Below, one piece after another: positions 41,480 to 49,560 of a DNA stretch of 64,000 nucleotides. The translations under genes and the position numbers were made by a program. Source of the stretch: a virus. Each line of letters starts with the position of its first letter. Position 1 is the stretch's first letter. A model generated the notes under the pieces. It searched no databases and was not told the origin of the DNA. It saw only the letters and a list, made by a program, of their open reading frames with translations. The stretch is from positions 18,656 to 82,655 of IMG/VR virus record IMGVR_UViG_3300033149_003004, one strand, 5' to 3'.

Positions 41480-41682
41480 ACGATTCGATTAGCTGGGAGA
41501 TTCTCGAAGATGGAACGGTGACGATCACAACCGACCAAATCAGTAGACAAAATCATTTGTCCGCCGATGAGCTATTGGAGAAGTTAGCAGACATGCTTGG
41601 CGGGCCAGTGAAGATCGAAGAGCGGAGGGGGCATGTGCATAAGCATCGCGGTGTTGTTCACCAGCACCGCCACACTCATTGA
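41476..41682 (+). CDS. DUF2997-like small protein
   Basis: 68 residues. ISWEILEDGTVTITTDQIS followed by HLSADELLEKLADMLGG is the DUF2997 layout. The end is His-rich (HVHKHRGVVHQHRHTH), perhaps metal-binding. DUF2997 commonly follows DUF1257, supporting both calls. The preceding ATPase completes the set. Confidence 0.65.
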   Translation: MNDSISWEILEDGTVTITTDQISRQNHLSADELLEKLADMLGGPVKIEERRGHVHKHRGVVHQHRHTH

Positions 41683-41694
41683 AGCAAGTCTCCG

Positions 41695-41744
41695 CCCCGG
41701 TGGAACCGAGGGAGCGAGCTCGTCGCTCGCCCCTCGGGCCGGGG
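41695..41744 (+). terminator. Large GC hairpin after DUF2997 gene
   Basis: CCCCGG (41695-41700) pairs with CCGGGG (41739-41744), and CCGAGGGAGCGAG with CTCGCCCCTCGG inside. It is followed by TTACAATTTCTC, a poor T-run. Probably the end of the ATPase operon. A weak TAAAAT -10-like box at about 41782 could start the next one. Confidence 0.55.
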
Positions 41745-41817
41745 TTACAATTTCTCACGCAATAGCGATAGAGAATCAGATAAAATAGTAGACAGCACAA
41801 AGCAAAGGGAGATCATC

Positions 41818-42339
41818 ATGCAACAGCAAGACGCTGTGGAAGAAACCTACGATGATGTGAAGATGCTAATTCACAAAATCTGTCGTAGCTTCATGCGACG
41901 GAAGAGAATTCATCAACGATACTACGAGGACTGGCACGCCGAAGCGTGCTTGGCCTTCGTTCGTGCCTATCAGAGCTACAATCAGTTGCGGGGTCGTTTT
42001 AGCACGTGGCTTTGGCACTCCGTCTGGAACGCCTTGAGTGAGCAGCTTCGGACGGAGGCCGTTCACCATCTGACCCCGCATCTGACAGAATCGCAGATGA
42101 ACAGGATCATCGATAACCAAAGTCCCCAATATGACAAGAGCAACCTGGACTCATCACTGTCGCAAGATGCTAAAGCAGTGATGATGCTATTGCTTGATAC
42201 GTTCGGCCATATCGACTCGCAGGAGGAGAAGCCAGGGGAGATTCGGTTGTCCATCCACGATCTGCTCAGCAGTCTAGGATGGTCGTTCCGGCGGATTGTG
42301 GAATCGTTCCGCGAGATACAGATTGCGTTAACAGAATAG
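41818..42339 (+). CDS. RNA polymerase sigma-factor-like protein
   Basis: 173 residues. The pattern LIHKICRSFMRR..YEDWHAEACLAFVRAYQSYNQLRGRFSTWLWHSVWNALSEQLR (seen as EDWHAEACLAFVRAY and RGRFSTWLWHSVWNAL) is region 2 of sigma-70 family factors, which binds core polymerase and the -10 element. The C-terminal part (SIHDLLSSLGWSFRRIVESF) could be a helix-turn-helix like region 4. A phage-encoded sigma factor could direct late transcription. Promoter specificity unknown. Confidence 0.65.
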   Translation: MQQQDAVEETYDDVKMLIHKICRSFMRRKRIHQRYYEDWHAEACLAFVRAYQSYNQLRGRFSTWLWHSVWNALSEQLRTEAVHHLTPHLTESQMNRIIDNQSPQYDKSNLDSSLSQDAKAVMMLLLDTFGHIDSQEEKPGEIRLSIHDLLSSLGWSFRRIVESFREIQIALTE

Positions 42340-42352
42340 GGGGTTGGGCCTC

Positions 42353-42580
42353 ATGAGTTGCGATTTGACATTCCGTGTCGAGAAGGTATCAATCTTTACC
42401 GGTAAGGAAAGAGCCGATAGAGTCAGTATACATACTACAGTGGAGAGTCCAATGCCTAGCATCACAGCAGGACCACTCCGTCTCGACTTCGACGTGACAG
42501 CCGGTAACGGCTATCAATACGTGACGAGAGTCCTCCGAGTCAATGAGCAAGACGTTGAAGTAATCTCCATAGAAAAGTGA
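42353..42580 (+). CDS. Small beta-rich protein
   Basis: 75 residues from the ATG at 42353. Alternating strands (LTFRVEKVSIFTGKERADRV, GPLRLDFDVTAGNGYQYVTRVL) suggest a small barrel. Not recognised. Its stop overlaps the GTG start of the helicase. Confidence 0.45.
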   Translation: MSCDLTFRVEKVSIFTGKERADRVSIHTTVESPMPSITAGPLRLDFDVTAGNGYQYVTRVLRVNEQDVEVISIEK

Positions 42581-43944
42581 AAGCCAATCCCCTCAACTAT
42601 CAGATTTCGTCGATCACCAAGATCGAGAAGTTTCATGGACGCTGTCTGTTGGCTCACGAAATGGGGCTTGGGAAAACCCTTATCTCGCTATGGTGGTGGC
42701 AACGGCATCCAGAAGCACACCCCGCGCTGGTGATTTGTCCGGCTTCGGCCAAGTGGGTCTGGGCACACGAAGCCGCTCAGAACATTGGCATCCAACCATT
42801 GGTGATCGAAGGCACAAAAGCGAAGAACATAGGTGCCGAAAGAACGAAGCCAGATATTGTCATTATCAATTACGACGTGCTCCATCATTGGGTGGGCCAG
42901 TTGCAAAAATTCGGCTTTTGTTCGCTGTTCATTGATGAGTGCCACTTCACGAAATCCACTTCCGCAAAGCGGACCAAGGCCGTACGAGCAGTGGCTAAAG
43001 GAATCCGGTACGTGATCGCCATTTCCGGCACACCACTACTTCAGCGACCAATCGAACTGTTTCCCACGTTGCAAATGCTCCGACCGAGCGTGTTCCGGAG
43101 CCGTTGGGCTTACGCCCACAAGTATTGCAATCCGCGTTGGACGCCGTGGGGATGGAAGTATGATGGAGCCAGTCGGCTGCCGGAGCTGCACAATCTGCTT
43201 CAGCACACCGTCATGATCCGCTATCGAAAACAGGACGTAATGCCGGAACTGCCGGAGAAGGTACGTCGTGTGCTGCCACTACCTTTGTCGGACGAAAGCG
43301 AATACTTGGAGGCTAAGGATTCGTTTCTGCTGTGGTTGGGCCGGAGAAATCCTACTCGATTACGGTCAGCGGAGCGGTCTGAAGCTCTGGTGCAGCTCGG
43401 CTACCTGAAGCGATTGGCGGCTCGGCTGAAGCTCAGGGCAGCAGTCGATTGGGTAAACAGGTGGATCGAAAGCTATCCCACGGAGAAAATCGTGTTGTTC
43501 GCTGTGCATCGCAAGGCAATTGAAGCACTGCAGCACCGGATAAAAGCCAAGATGGTAACAGTAGATGGATCTATCACCGGCAGAAAGAGAAAGACAGCAG
43601 TTCAGCAATTCCAGCAAGACAGCAGGACGAAGGTGTTCCTAGGCAACATTCGAGCCACGGGAACAAGCATTACCCTCACAGCGGCAACTACGGTGGCATT
43701 CATCGAGTTAGATTGGGTGCCAGCCGTCCACACGCAAGCAGAGGATCGCATCCATCGTATCGGGCAGCGGGAGAAGTCATGGATTTGGTATCTTGTCGCG
43801 GCAGGGACAATAGAGGAGAGACTCTGCAAGATTCTGGAGCAGAAGCAACGAGTAGTAACAAGTACATTGGATGGCTTTGGCAAGGCTGACGAATTAGACG
43901 TGTACAAGCAGTTACTGAAGCAGTTAGCAGAAGAAAGGGCGTGA
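42577..43944 (+). CDS. SNF2-family helicase (SMARCAL1-like)
   Basis: 455 residues, GTG start overlapping the preceding stop. Superfamily 2 motifs in order: I LLAHEMGLGKTLISLWWW, Ia ALVICPASAKWVWAHE, II FIDECHFTKS (DECH), III IAISGTPLLQRP, V FLGNIRATGTSITLTAA and VI EDRIHRIGQREKSWIW. The Q motif is short (NYQISSI). SMARCAL1-type enzymes anneal or remodel forked DNA. It may help at phage replication forks or in recombination, near the primase. Confidence 0.8.
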   Translation: MKANPLNYQISSITKIEKFHGRCLLAHEMGLGKTLISLWWWQRHPEAHPALVICPASAKWVWAHEAAQNIGIQPLVIEGTKAKNIGAERTKPDIVIINYDVLHHWVGQLQKFGFCSLFIDECHFTKSTSAKRTKAVRAVAKGIRYVIAISGTPLLQRPIELFPTLQMLRPSVFRSRWAYAHKYCNPRWTPWGWKYDGASRLPELHNLLQHTVMIRYRKQDVMPELPEKVRRVLPLPLSDESEYLEAKDSFLLWLGRRNPTRLRSAERSEALVQLGYLKRLAARLKLRAAVDWVNRWIESYPTEKIVLFAVHRKAIEALQHRIKAKMVTVDGSITGRKRKTAVQQFQQDSRTKVFLGNIRATGTSITLTAATTVAFIELDWVPAVHTQAEDRIHRIGQREKSWIWYLVAAGTIEERLCKILEQKQRVVTSTLDGFGKADELDVYKQLLKQLAEERA

Positions 43945-43947
43945 GAC

Positions 43948-44142
43948 ATGAATGCAAAACATGAACTCTCCGATAATAGCAAGGAAGAGGATCGGGATAG
44001 CACAACGCTGATTGTCTGTGGGGTGCCGGAGGAGTTGAAGATACGATTCAAGCTCTCCTGTGTTCGCCGTGGCCTATCTATGAGCGAGGTGCTGGTGGAA
44101 GCCATCAGAAGGATCGTAGAGCAGAGCGAGGATCGTCTATGA
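43948..44142 (+). CDS. Ribbon-helix-helix DNA-binding protein
   Basis: 64 residues. After a charged start, TTLIVCGVPEELKIRFKLSC gives the strand and first helix, and RRGLSMSEVLVEAIRRIVEQ the second helix of an Arc/CopG-type fold. Such dimers bind DNA in the major groove as repressors. The stop overlaps the primase start, so it may regulate this replication operon. Confidence 0.65.
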   Translation: MNAKHELSDNSKEEDRDSTTLIVCGVPEELKIRFKLSCVRRGLSMSEVLVEAIRRIVEQSEDRL

Positions 44143-45014
44143 GTTTGCGACAGTTGTTGAGAGATCACAACATTTCATTCGCAGAGGGCGATTCTCACCA
44201 CCACGTACGCAATGGGTGGGTAGGAGTAGATTGTCCATGGTGCGGCACTATCGGTAAGTGGCACTTGGGCATTCATCTTGAGACTCTCACTGCTACCTGC
44301 TGGCGTTGTGGCAGGCACGACTTCGTCTCTGTGTTATCCAGACTGCTCAGGATAAATCGGAGTATGGCAAGGCAACTTGCGAAGGAATTGCCCAAGAGCA
44401 GGAGGCTGCCGAAACGGTCTGGGCTGTCTAGGGGAACGCTGCGAACGCCCCCTGGACTGGAGCAGCTCTCCCGAGTGCATAAGCAATACCTGCTCAGGAG
44501 AGGATTCGATCCGGAGCATCTAATCCGCCTGTGGGGCTTGCGAGGATTGGGCCCATTGGCAGGACCGCTGAGCTGGAGGATTTGGATCCCAGTCCACCTG
44601 AGCGGTGAAGTCGTTTCCTGGACCACTCGATCTATCGGAATCACAGAGCATCGGTATGTCCACGCCTCACCGCAGGAGGAGGTATGGCCGATCAAGACGA
44701 TCCTGTACGGCTGGGACTACGTTTGGGACACCGTGATCGTTTGCGAGGGGCCGACGGATGTGTGGAGAATAGGACCAGGAGCCGTGGCGGTCTTCGGGCA
44801 AACAGTAAGCGATGCTCAGCTCAGCCTGCTGGCAACGATACCAAAACGAATTGTGTGTTTCGATAGTGAACCATCGGCTCAAGAGCAAGCTACTCGGTTA
44901 TGTGAGCAGTTACAGTGCTTTCCAGGCGAGACAATCCGCATAGAGATTGAAGCAAACGATCCTGGATCTGCTTCTGAGCAAGAGCTTAGCGAACTCAAAA
45001 GACTATTGAGATAG
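44139..45014 (+). CDS. DNA primase with CHC2 zinc finger and Toprim domain
   Basis: 291 residues. VDCPWCGTIGKWHLGIHLE and TCWRCGRHDFVSVL form the CHC2-type zinc finger (about 27-70). The Toprim domain carries DTVIVCEGPTDVWRIG (EGxxD) and IVCFDSEPSAQEQA (DxD-like metal site as D-S-E). It makes primers for replication. It lacks a helicase domain, which is supplied by 49561. Directly before the DUF6745-like gene. Confidence 0.8.
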   Translation: MSLRQLLRDHNISFAEGDSHHHVRNGWVGVDCPWCGTIGKWHLGIHLETLTATCWRCGRHDFVSVLSRLLRINRSMARQLAKELPKSRRLPKRSGLSRGTLRTPPGLEQLSRVHKQYLLRRGFDPEHLIRLWGLRGLGPLAGPLSWRIWIPVHLSGEVVSWTTRSIGITEHRYVHASPQEEVWPIKTILYGWDYVWDTVIVCEGPTDVWRIGPGAVAVFGQTVSDAQLSLLATIPKRIVCFDSEPSAQEQATRLCEQLQCFPGETIRIEIEANDPGSASEQELSELKRLLR

Positions 45015-45025
45015 GAGGCTAGCTA

Positions 45026-46516
45026 ATGAGTAGAATAAGAAAGCTCACACCAGAGCAAGAGGAGGCCATACCAGAATGGCTAGATCGATATTGGAAGATC
45101 GGAACTTGTACCGACCCGACTGACAAGAAAACCGTTGCCAGTGTACTAGCTGACATGTACCGGCTTATCTCAGAAAAACCCCCCTTACCCATATGGTGTG
45201 ACTCGCCACTGACTAGTTGCTTGGCCATATCCATATTGAAGGCAGGATCACCAGAAAAACCACTCGGGGATTCGCTCAGGGATTCGCTTTGGAGTCCGCT
45301 CGGGGATTCGCTCTGGAGTTCGCTCAGGGATCCGCTCTGGAATTCGCTCAGGGATTCGCTCTGGAGTTCGCTCAGGGATTCGCTCTGGAGTTCGCTCTGG
45401 AATCCGCTCTGGAATCCGCTCTGGAGTTCACTCGGAGGTTCGCTCAGGGATTCGCTCAGAAAGTCATTCGGAAAGTCACTCGGATATCCGCTCGGACGTT
45501 CACTAAGACACTCGCTCGGGCATTCACTTAGGCATTCGCTCTGGATGTCACTTAGGCATTCGCTCTGGATGTCACTTGCAAACTCATTTGAGGAGTCGTT
45601 CGGGGATCCACTCAGGCATTTACTCGGGGGCTCGCTCGGATATTCATCTGAGCATTCGCTCGGGACTCTGTTTGAGAGATCGCTAGGACTTTCGCTTTGG
45701 AGCTCATTCGGGCATTCGGTTTGGGATTCGCTTAGGAATTCGCTTGGGGATTTGTCCGGGGAATTACCCCAGAGAGCATTCTGGGGCTCCACCAATGCAT
45801 TTTGGCTTTGCCTGTACTCGTTCTGCAGATGGATTGGAGTCCAATACACGGAAGAGAGTTGCGCCAAGCTTGATTTACAAGAGCGATTGGCCCGATCATC
45901 ATTCTGGATCTGGCCATACACAAACTACTGCATTGTATCAGCAAGGCCATCGGAATTACATTGGACACGGCCTTTCGGTGTCCTGCACCGAGATGGCGGA
46001 CCTGCTATAGCCTTTCGCGATGGCTGGAAGTTCTGGCTACTGAACGGAGTTCATGTTCCACAATGGCTAGCCGAACAACGAGACATCGAAATCGATCCCA
46101 AGCGGATTGCAGAATGCGATAATGCCGAGGTACGTAGAGAATTCGTGCGGAAGGTTGGGCTCGACAGAATCTATCACAAGCTTGGCGGCAAGGTGATTCA
46201 CGAGCGGACAGTATATCTCAAGACTCCATACAACGAGCATTGGCCTTGTCACTACAAGCTAGTTGACCTAGCGTATGCAGAAGGCGTGTTGAGGCGGGTG
46301 TTAGAAATGCCAAACCCGTCGCTGCCTGGAGTCAAGCACGTAGAATATGTGCCGAACGAATGTGAAACAGTGGAGCAGGCAATGAACTTCCGCTTGAATC
46401 GAACAGAAAACCAGGTCGATGACGAAGCGGGAGTTGAATGGTATCTGCATGGGGATGTTATCGTTACTCCAAAGAGAGCCACCAGTTTCAAGCGGTGGCC
46501 GGAAAGGATCGCATGA
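45026..46516 (+). CDS. DUF6745-like protein with tetrapeptide repeats
   Basis: 496 residues. Residues 1-70 form a helical start (LTPEQEEAIPEWLDRYWKIG). Residues 79-245 are about 41 tetrapeptides of the type L-x-D/S-S/P (LRDSLWSPLGDSLWSS...), from a 12-base DNA repeat. Residues 246-496 form a folded domain (WPYTNYCIVSARPSELHWT, GVLHRDGGPAIAFRDGWKFW, LNGVHVPQWLAE). The repeat resembles pentapeptide-like helical or beta solenoids seen in DUF6745 proteins. Function unknown. Its small partner follows immediately (46513), as in other members known to me. Confidence 0.6.
   Translation: MSRIRKLTPEQEEAIPEWLDRYWKIGTCTDPTDKKTVASVLADMYRLISEKPPLPIWCDSPLTSCLAISILKAGSPEKPLGDSLRDSLWSPLGDSLWSSLRDPLWNSLRDSLWSSLRDSLWSSLWNPLWNPLWSSLGGSLRDSLRKSFGKSLGYPLGRSLRHSLGHSLRHSLWMSLRHSLWMSLANSFEESFGDPLRHLLGGSLGYSSEHSLGTLFERSLGLSLWSSFGHSVWDSLRNSLGDLSGELPQRAFWGSTNAFWLCLYSFCRWIGVQYTEESCAKLDLQERLARSSFWIWPYTNYCIVSARPSELHWTRPFGVLHRDGGPAIAFRDGWKFWLLNGVHVPQWLAEQRDIEIDPKRIAECDNAEVRREFVRKVGLDRIYHKLGGKVIHERTVYLKTPYNEHWPCHYKLVDLAYAEGVLRRVLEMPNPSLPGVKHVEYVPNECETVEQAMNFRLNRTENQVDDEAGVEWYLHGDVIVTPKRATSFKRWPERIA
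45261..45762 (+). repeat. 12-base repeat tract (about 41 units)
   Basis: Variants of CTCKGGGATTCG/CTCTGGAGTTCG follow each other in phase for about 500 bases, coding the solenoid. Frames on both strands stay open here, so apparent overlapping or antisense ORFs are artefacts of the period. The tract may vary in length by recombination. Confidence 0.85.
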
Positions 46517-46755
46517 TGAGTAAAAAGCACAAGAGGTTGGCTGAAGGTGAAGTCACAGGACATGCACACGTCGCGTTAGCAAACGACGCATGGGTCATGG
46601 GTAATGGTGATCAGAGGGAGCTGTTTGCTCCCTCCGGAACGCAGATCACCCACGAGGAGCACAGCACAATTCTGCTTCCTCCCGGAAAGTATGATGTGAG
46701 TAGGCAGCAAGAGTTCGATCCGGATGAGGAGGAAATGAGAAGCGTCCAAGACTGA
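46513..46755 (+). CDS. Small partner of DUF6745-like protein
   Basis: 80 residues, ATG overlapping the preceding stop (ATGA). KRLAEGEVTGHAHVALA at the start and HEEHSTILLPPGKYDVSRQQEFDPDEEEMRSV at the end (seen as HEEHSTILLPPGKYDVSRQQ and DPDEEEMR) match the short proteins usually found behind DUF6745 genes. His residues in GHAH and HEEH could bind a metal. Function unknown. Confidence 0.6.
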   Translation: MMSKKHKRLAEGEVTGHAHVALANDAWVMGNGDQRELFAPSGTQITHEEHSTILLPPGKYDVSRQQEFDPDEEEMRSVQD

Positions 46756-46777
46756 CCGGGATTAGCACTACTGCGGA

Positions 46778-46936
46778 GAGGCAAGGGGTCAACCTCCCTG
46801 TCCTCTGCGCTAGGACCCCGTTTAAGGGCCCTAGCACAGCGATAGACGGCCTCTAAAGCCTCTGCTCCTATTCTGGGCACCCCTCGCCTCTCCGTCCCTT
46901 CAGACACCGCTCAGAGCGTTCCACCGACTGCTCCAT
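46778..46936. repeat. 165-bp repeat element, copy 1
   Basis: A GC-rich stretch of about 160 bases that recurs at 49203-49361 with roughly 85-90% identity, by eye. Shared parts include CCAACCTCCCT/TCAACCTCCCT, GACCCCGTTTAAGGGCCCT (a hairpin AGGaCCC/GGGcCCT) and CTGGGCACCCCTCGCCTCTC. Non-coding on my reading. Origin unknown, possibly a small mobile or host-derived repeat. Confidence 0.75.
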
Positions 46937-47199
46937 CCGGGACTTCTGGGAACCGAGTGGGAAATGGACAAATCTCCCGAATCCCGCTAGGTGAAAAAGC
47001 AGCCCATATCCTATAATAAGGGTGTTCCGGAAACGAGTGTTCGTATCCCTAGGGCTCGGGGCCGGAATGGGGAAGAGGCACCCCCGACAATCGATAGGAC
47101 CCAGAGAGGTGAGAAAGAACCAATTTAATGTTATTCATATATTCATATTCGACACAAGCGAGAAGCATTGGGTTGGTTCTTCCCTTGCTTCTGAGTCCG
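46937..47199. other. Intergenic region with AT-rich motif and weak promoter
   Basis: Contains TATAAT at 47012 without a clear -35 box, and TTCATATATTCATATTCG (about 47132-47149), the reverse complement of the AT-rich motif near 49398-49424. No gene with a good start or motif was seen. Confidence 0.4.
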
Positions 47200-47238
47200 A
47201 GCCCGTCCTGGCCACGAACCCGGGACGGGCTTCTTTTT
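47200..47238 (+). terminator. Intrinsic terminator
   Basis: AGCCCGTCC (47200-47208) pairs with GGACGGGCT (47223-47231), loop of 14 bases, then TTCTTTTT. A classic factor-independent terminator that separates the primase/DUF6745 operon from the replication initiator genes. Confidence 0.85.
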
Positions 47239-47291
47239 GCCGCGAGTGGGCCTTTGTCGTGAATGAGCTCTTGTTGTGAAAAGGAAATGAA

Positions 47292-47678
47292 ATGAGCCAA
47301 TTCAGACGAAAAAAGAACGAGAAGAATGCAAGCGTGGGGAAACCCCTCAACACACCACTTTCTGCTGAGGAACGACGTGAAAAGGGATTCAACGGAGTAT
47401 ATATTCCTTGGCACGTCCTCAAGTTGATTGAGCGGGGAGAGCTAAAAGCGATTGATGCTTTGATGCTGTGCATGATCCATTCCTCGTGCGATAGAAAGCA
47501 CGAATGCTTCGCATCGAATGCCTATCTCGGAAAACTCATCGGAGTGGGCAAATCGCGGGCAGGTGTGATCATTTCCAAGCTTCGGCGGTTGGGGCTAGTC
47601 AAAATCGCAGCTTACGACGCGGGAAGATATCGAGCACTACAAGTCGTTTACAATATGGGCTCAACTTGTGAGACATAA
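47292..47678 (+). CDS. Winged-helix protein (replication or regulatory)
   Basis: 128 residues. KAIDALMLCMIHSSCDRKHECFASNAYLGKLIGVGKSRAGVIISKLRRLGLVKI (about 57-110) is a winged helix-turn-helix as in phage replisome organisers (seen as ECFASNAYLGKLIGVGKSRAG and SKLRRLGLVKI). N-terminal tail basic. It starts after AAAAGGAAATGAA, 53 bases behind the terminator, and precedes a larger initiator-like gene. Could bind the nearby origin or regulate it. Confidence 0.6.
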   Translation: MSQFRRKKNEKNASVGKPLNTPLSAEERREKGFNGVYIPWHVLKLIERGELKAIDALMLCMIHSSCDRKHECFASNAYLGKLIGVGKSRAGVIISKLRRLGLVKIAAYDAGRYRALQVVYNMGSTCET

Positions 47679-47692
47679 GAGAGGAGAATGAA

Positions 47693-49144
47693 ATGAACCA
47701 ATTCAAAGGATTCGTCTACCCAAAGTCTAACTATTTTTCGCTGCCAAACGAGTGGACAGACATCACCCACGATATGACATCACTCGCTGAAATGAAACTT
47801 GTCGAATACGTACTTCGGCACACATGGGGATACAAAGGACAAGAGGATCAGCCAAAAAGGATCACAATCGACGAATTTGTGAACGGCAGGAAAAAAAGAG
47901 GAGGTGGGCGGATAGACCGCGGCACTGGCTTGTCTGTCGGCTCCGTCTCTACAGGATTGAGGGCTGCTGTCAAACATGGATACTTGAAAATGTATGAAGA
48001 CAAGACTGATGCTGGACGAGTCAAACGCTACTATTCCCTGGTCATGTATGGCGATGAAGAAAACGACGAGATCGGGGAGAATGACGAGATCGAAGAAAAC
48101 GCAGAGGGCGAAAGCGAAGAAGCAGAAAGCGAAGAAGCGGTAAGAAATAGAAGCGGTGATTGGTATACATGCGTTACCCACACCCCCCTAGATTCAGGGG
48201 CAGATTTTAGGGGCCAGGGTTCGGAAATCGAAACCCGGAGTTCAGAAATTGAACCCCAGAGTTCAGAAATTGGGGATCGTACGAAGAAAGACAATACTAA
48301 GAAAGACAACACGGAGAAAGACAACCGAGAAATATCCAAAGATATTTCTCGGGGCGTCCAAGGACGCCGCGGGGGTAATGTTCAAATCACTCTCTACGAA
48401 GCGAAGCATGTGCGCCGAAAAAAGTCCAACCAGGGACGCTGTGATCATGGCGCGCAAATCACTCTCTACAAGACGGGGCATGTGCGTCGGAGAAAGCCCA
48501 ACCCTCGCCTCTCAAAGTTTGACAAAAGGGCTGGTTCTCGTCTCTTACAGATCGTCACCGAAAACAACGAGACATCTCTGTGGAAGATAAGGGAAGAGAC
48601 AATAGCGGAAAGAGTGCGCCGTCTCCGAGAGGATGCCGGGATAGAGAAAGAGAAGCTCAAAAAGTGGATCGACTGGCTCCGGCATCACTACATGGACGAT
48701 GATGTGGCGAAGTTTCGTCGAGCAGACGATTTCTTCGATCATTACAAGAGACACGTCGATGCCATGAAGCGGCACGCCAAGAATGGTCGATCGTTGGCTT
48801 CGACGTCACCCAACGGTCCGGTGGTTGCCGGACCATTGGTCTTGTCCAATGGTCGAAAGCTCACCCGCGAGAACATGTGGGATGAGCCGGAGAATCTCGG
48901 TCCCGGTGGCACGCTGAAGTACGAAGTCGGATTTGATGGGATGTGCTATGACGGTCTGTTACTCTACAAGATTCGTCGCCGCCTGGGTGAAAAGGGCATC
49001 GAAGGGGTGCCGTCCGAAGAGAAATTGAATCAGGTGCTCGTTGAAGATTTCGGTTTGAAGTCGGGGGCCATTTCGCCGATGACGGTAGGGAATGTGATGT
49101 CCCTGGCATCGCCGAAGAAAGAAGTATCGGCAGATGACATATGA
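47693..49144 (+). CDS. Phage replication initiator-like protein
   Basis: 483 residues. N-terminal winged helix (FVYPKSNYFSLPNEWTD, LAEMKLVEYVLRHTWGY, ITIDEFVNGRKKRGGGRIDRG) resembles O/DnaD-type phage initiators. An acidic linker (NDEIGENDEIEENAE) follows, then a duplicated phrase (VQITLYEAKHVRRKKSN / AQITLYKTGHVRRRKPN), a helical middle and a C-terminal domain. It could open the origin and load the helicase at 49561. The candidate origin region lies immediately downstream. The terminal codons SPKKEVSADDI are duplicated further on. Confidence 0.6.
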   Translation: MNQFKGFVYPKSNYFSLPNEWTDITHDMTSLAEMKLVEYVLRHTWGYKGQEDQPKRITIDEFVNGRKKRGGGRIDRGTGLSVGSVSTGLRAAVKHGYLKMYEDKTDAGRVKRYYSLVMYGDEENDEIGENDEIEENAEGESEEAESEEAVRNRSGDWYTCVTHTPLDSGADFRGQGSEIETRSSEIEPQSSEIGDRTKKDNTKKDNTEKDNREISKDISRGVQGRRGGNVQITLYEAKHVRRKKSNQGRCDHGAQITLYKTGHVRRRKPNPRLSKFDKRAGSRLLQIVTENNETSLWKIREETIAERVRRLREDAGIEKEKLKKWIDWLRHHYMDDDVAKFRRADDFFDHYKRHVDAMKRHAKNGRSLASTSPNGPVVAGPLVLSNGRKLTRENMWDEPENLGPGGTLKYEVGFDGMCYDGLLLYKIRRRLGEKGIEGVPSEEKLNQVLVEDFGLKSGAISPMTVGNVMSLASPKKEVSADDI

Positions 49145-49202
49145 GTATATGAATATGAATAAATATGACGATGCAACAAAGTGAAGCTCACACGCTAGGG
49201 TG

Positions 49203-49361
49203 GAGGGGCTACGGGCCAACCTCCCTATCCTCTGCGCCGGGACCCCGTTTAAGGGCCCTAGCACGGCGACTGACGGGCTCTGAGTCGCTGCCCCTATTCT
49301 GGGCACCCCTCGCCTCTCCGTCCCTTCAGACGCCGCTCAGAGCGTTCCACCGACTGCTCCT
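49203..49361. repeat. 165-bp repeat element, copy 2
   Basis: Second copy of the element at 46778. Flanked on both sides by the duplicated gene-junction sequence, so it was inserted with or between the duplication. No coding function is apparent. Confidence 0.75.
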
Positions 49362-49435
49362 CGATGTCGCCGGAGAAGGGAGTACCGGCAAGTGACATAT
49401 AAATATATGAATATATGAATATGACGATACGACAA

Positions 49436-49546
49436 GCAGACTTTTCGAAACCCGGCCAGAAGTCAAAAGTCTCGGCTACTGTCGGCAGACTTTTCGAAAC
49501 CCGGCCAGAAGTCAAAAGTCTTGGCTGTCGCCGGCAGAGTTTTCAG
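49436..49546. repeat. 49-bp direct repeats (2.3 units)
   Basis: Units start at GCAGAC/GCAGAG at 49436, 49485 and 49534 (partial). Each contains GACTTTT...AAAAGTC, an inverted repeat around CGAAACCCGGCCAGAAGTC. The same family is found at 27967 (single) and 63872 (array). No spacers, so not CRISPR. Confidence 0.85.
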
Positions 49547-49560
49547 AATGATGCAGCGAA

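Larger units (their letters stand above)
49118..49560. other. Candidate replication origin: duplicated junction, AT-rich tracts and repeats
   Basis: The end of the initiator gene plus the AT-rich stretch (TATGAGTATATGAATATG...) and the helicase start (GTGAAGCTCACACGCTA) occur twice. First copy 49118-49197, second copy 49367-49577 with altered codons (SPEKGVPASDI) and, inside it, the 49-bp repeats. The 165-bp element sits between. AT-rich DNA plus iteron-like repeats between an initiator and a helicase gene is a typical origin layout (inference). Confidence 0.5.

Noticed and set aside
45019-45921. 300-codon minus-strand ORF opposite the DUF6745-like gene
   Set aside because: It is created by the 12-bp period of the repeat tract, which keeps several frames open. 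It has no ribosome binding site and no folded domain.
46611-46907. Minus-strand ORFs across the 165-bp repeats
   Set aside because: The two copies do not keep the same open frame or conserved codons, and there is no start signal.
49436-49546. CRISPR array from regular 49-bp repeats
   Set aside because: The units follow each other directly with no spacers and no cas gene nearby. They are tandem repeats.
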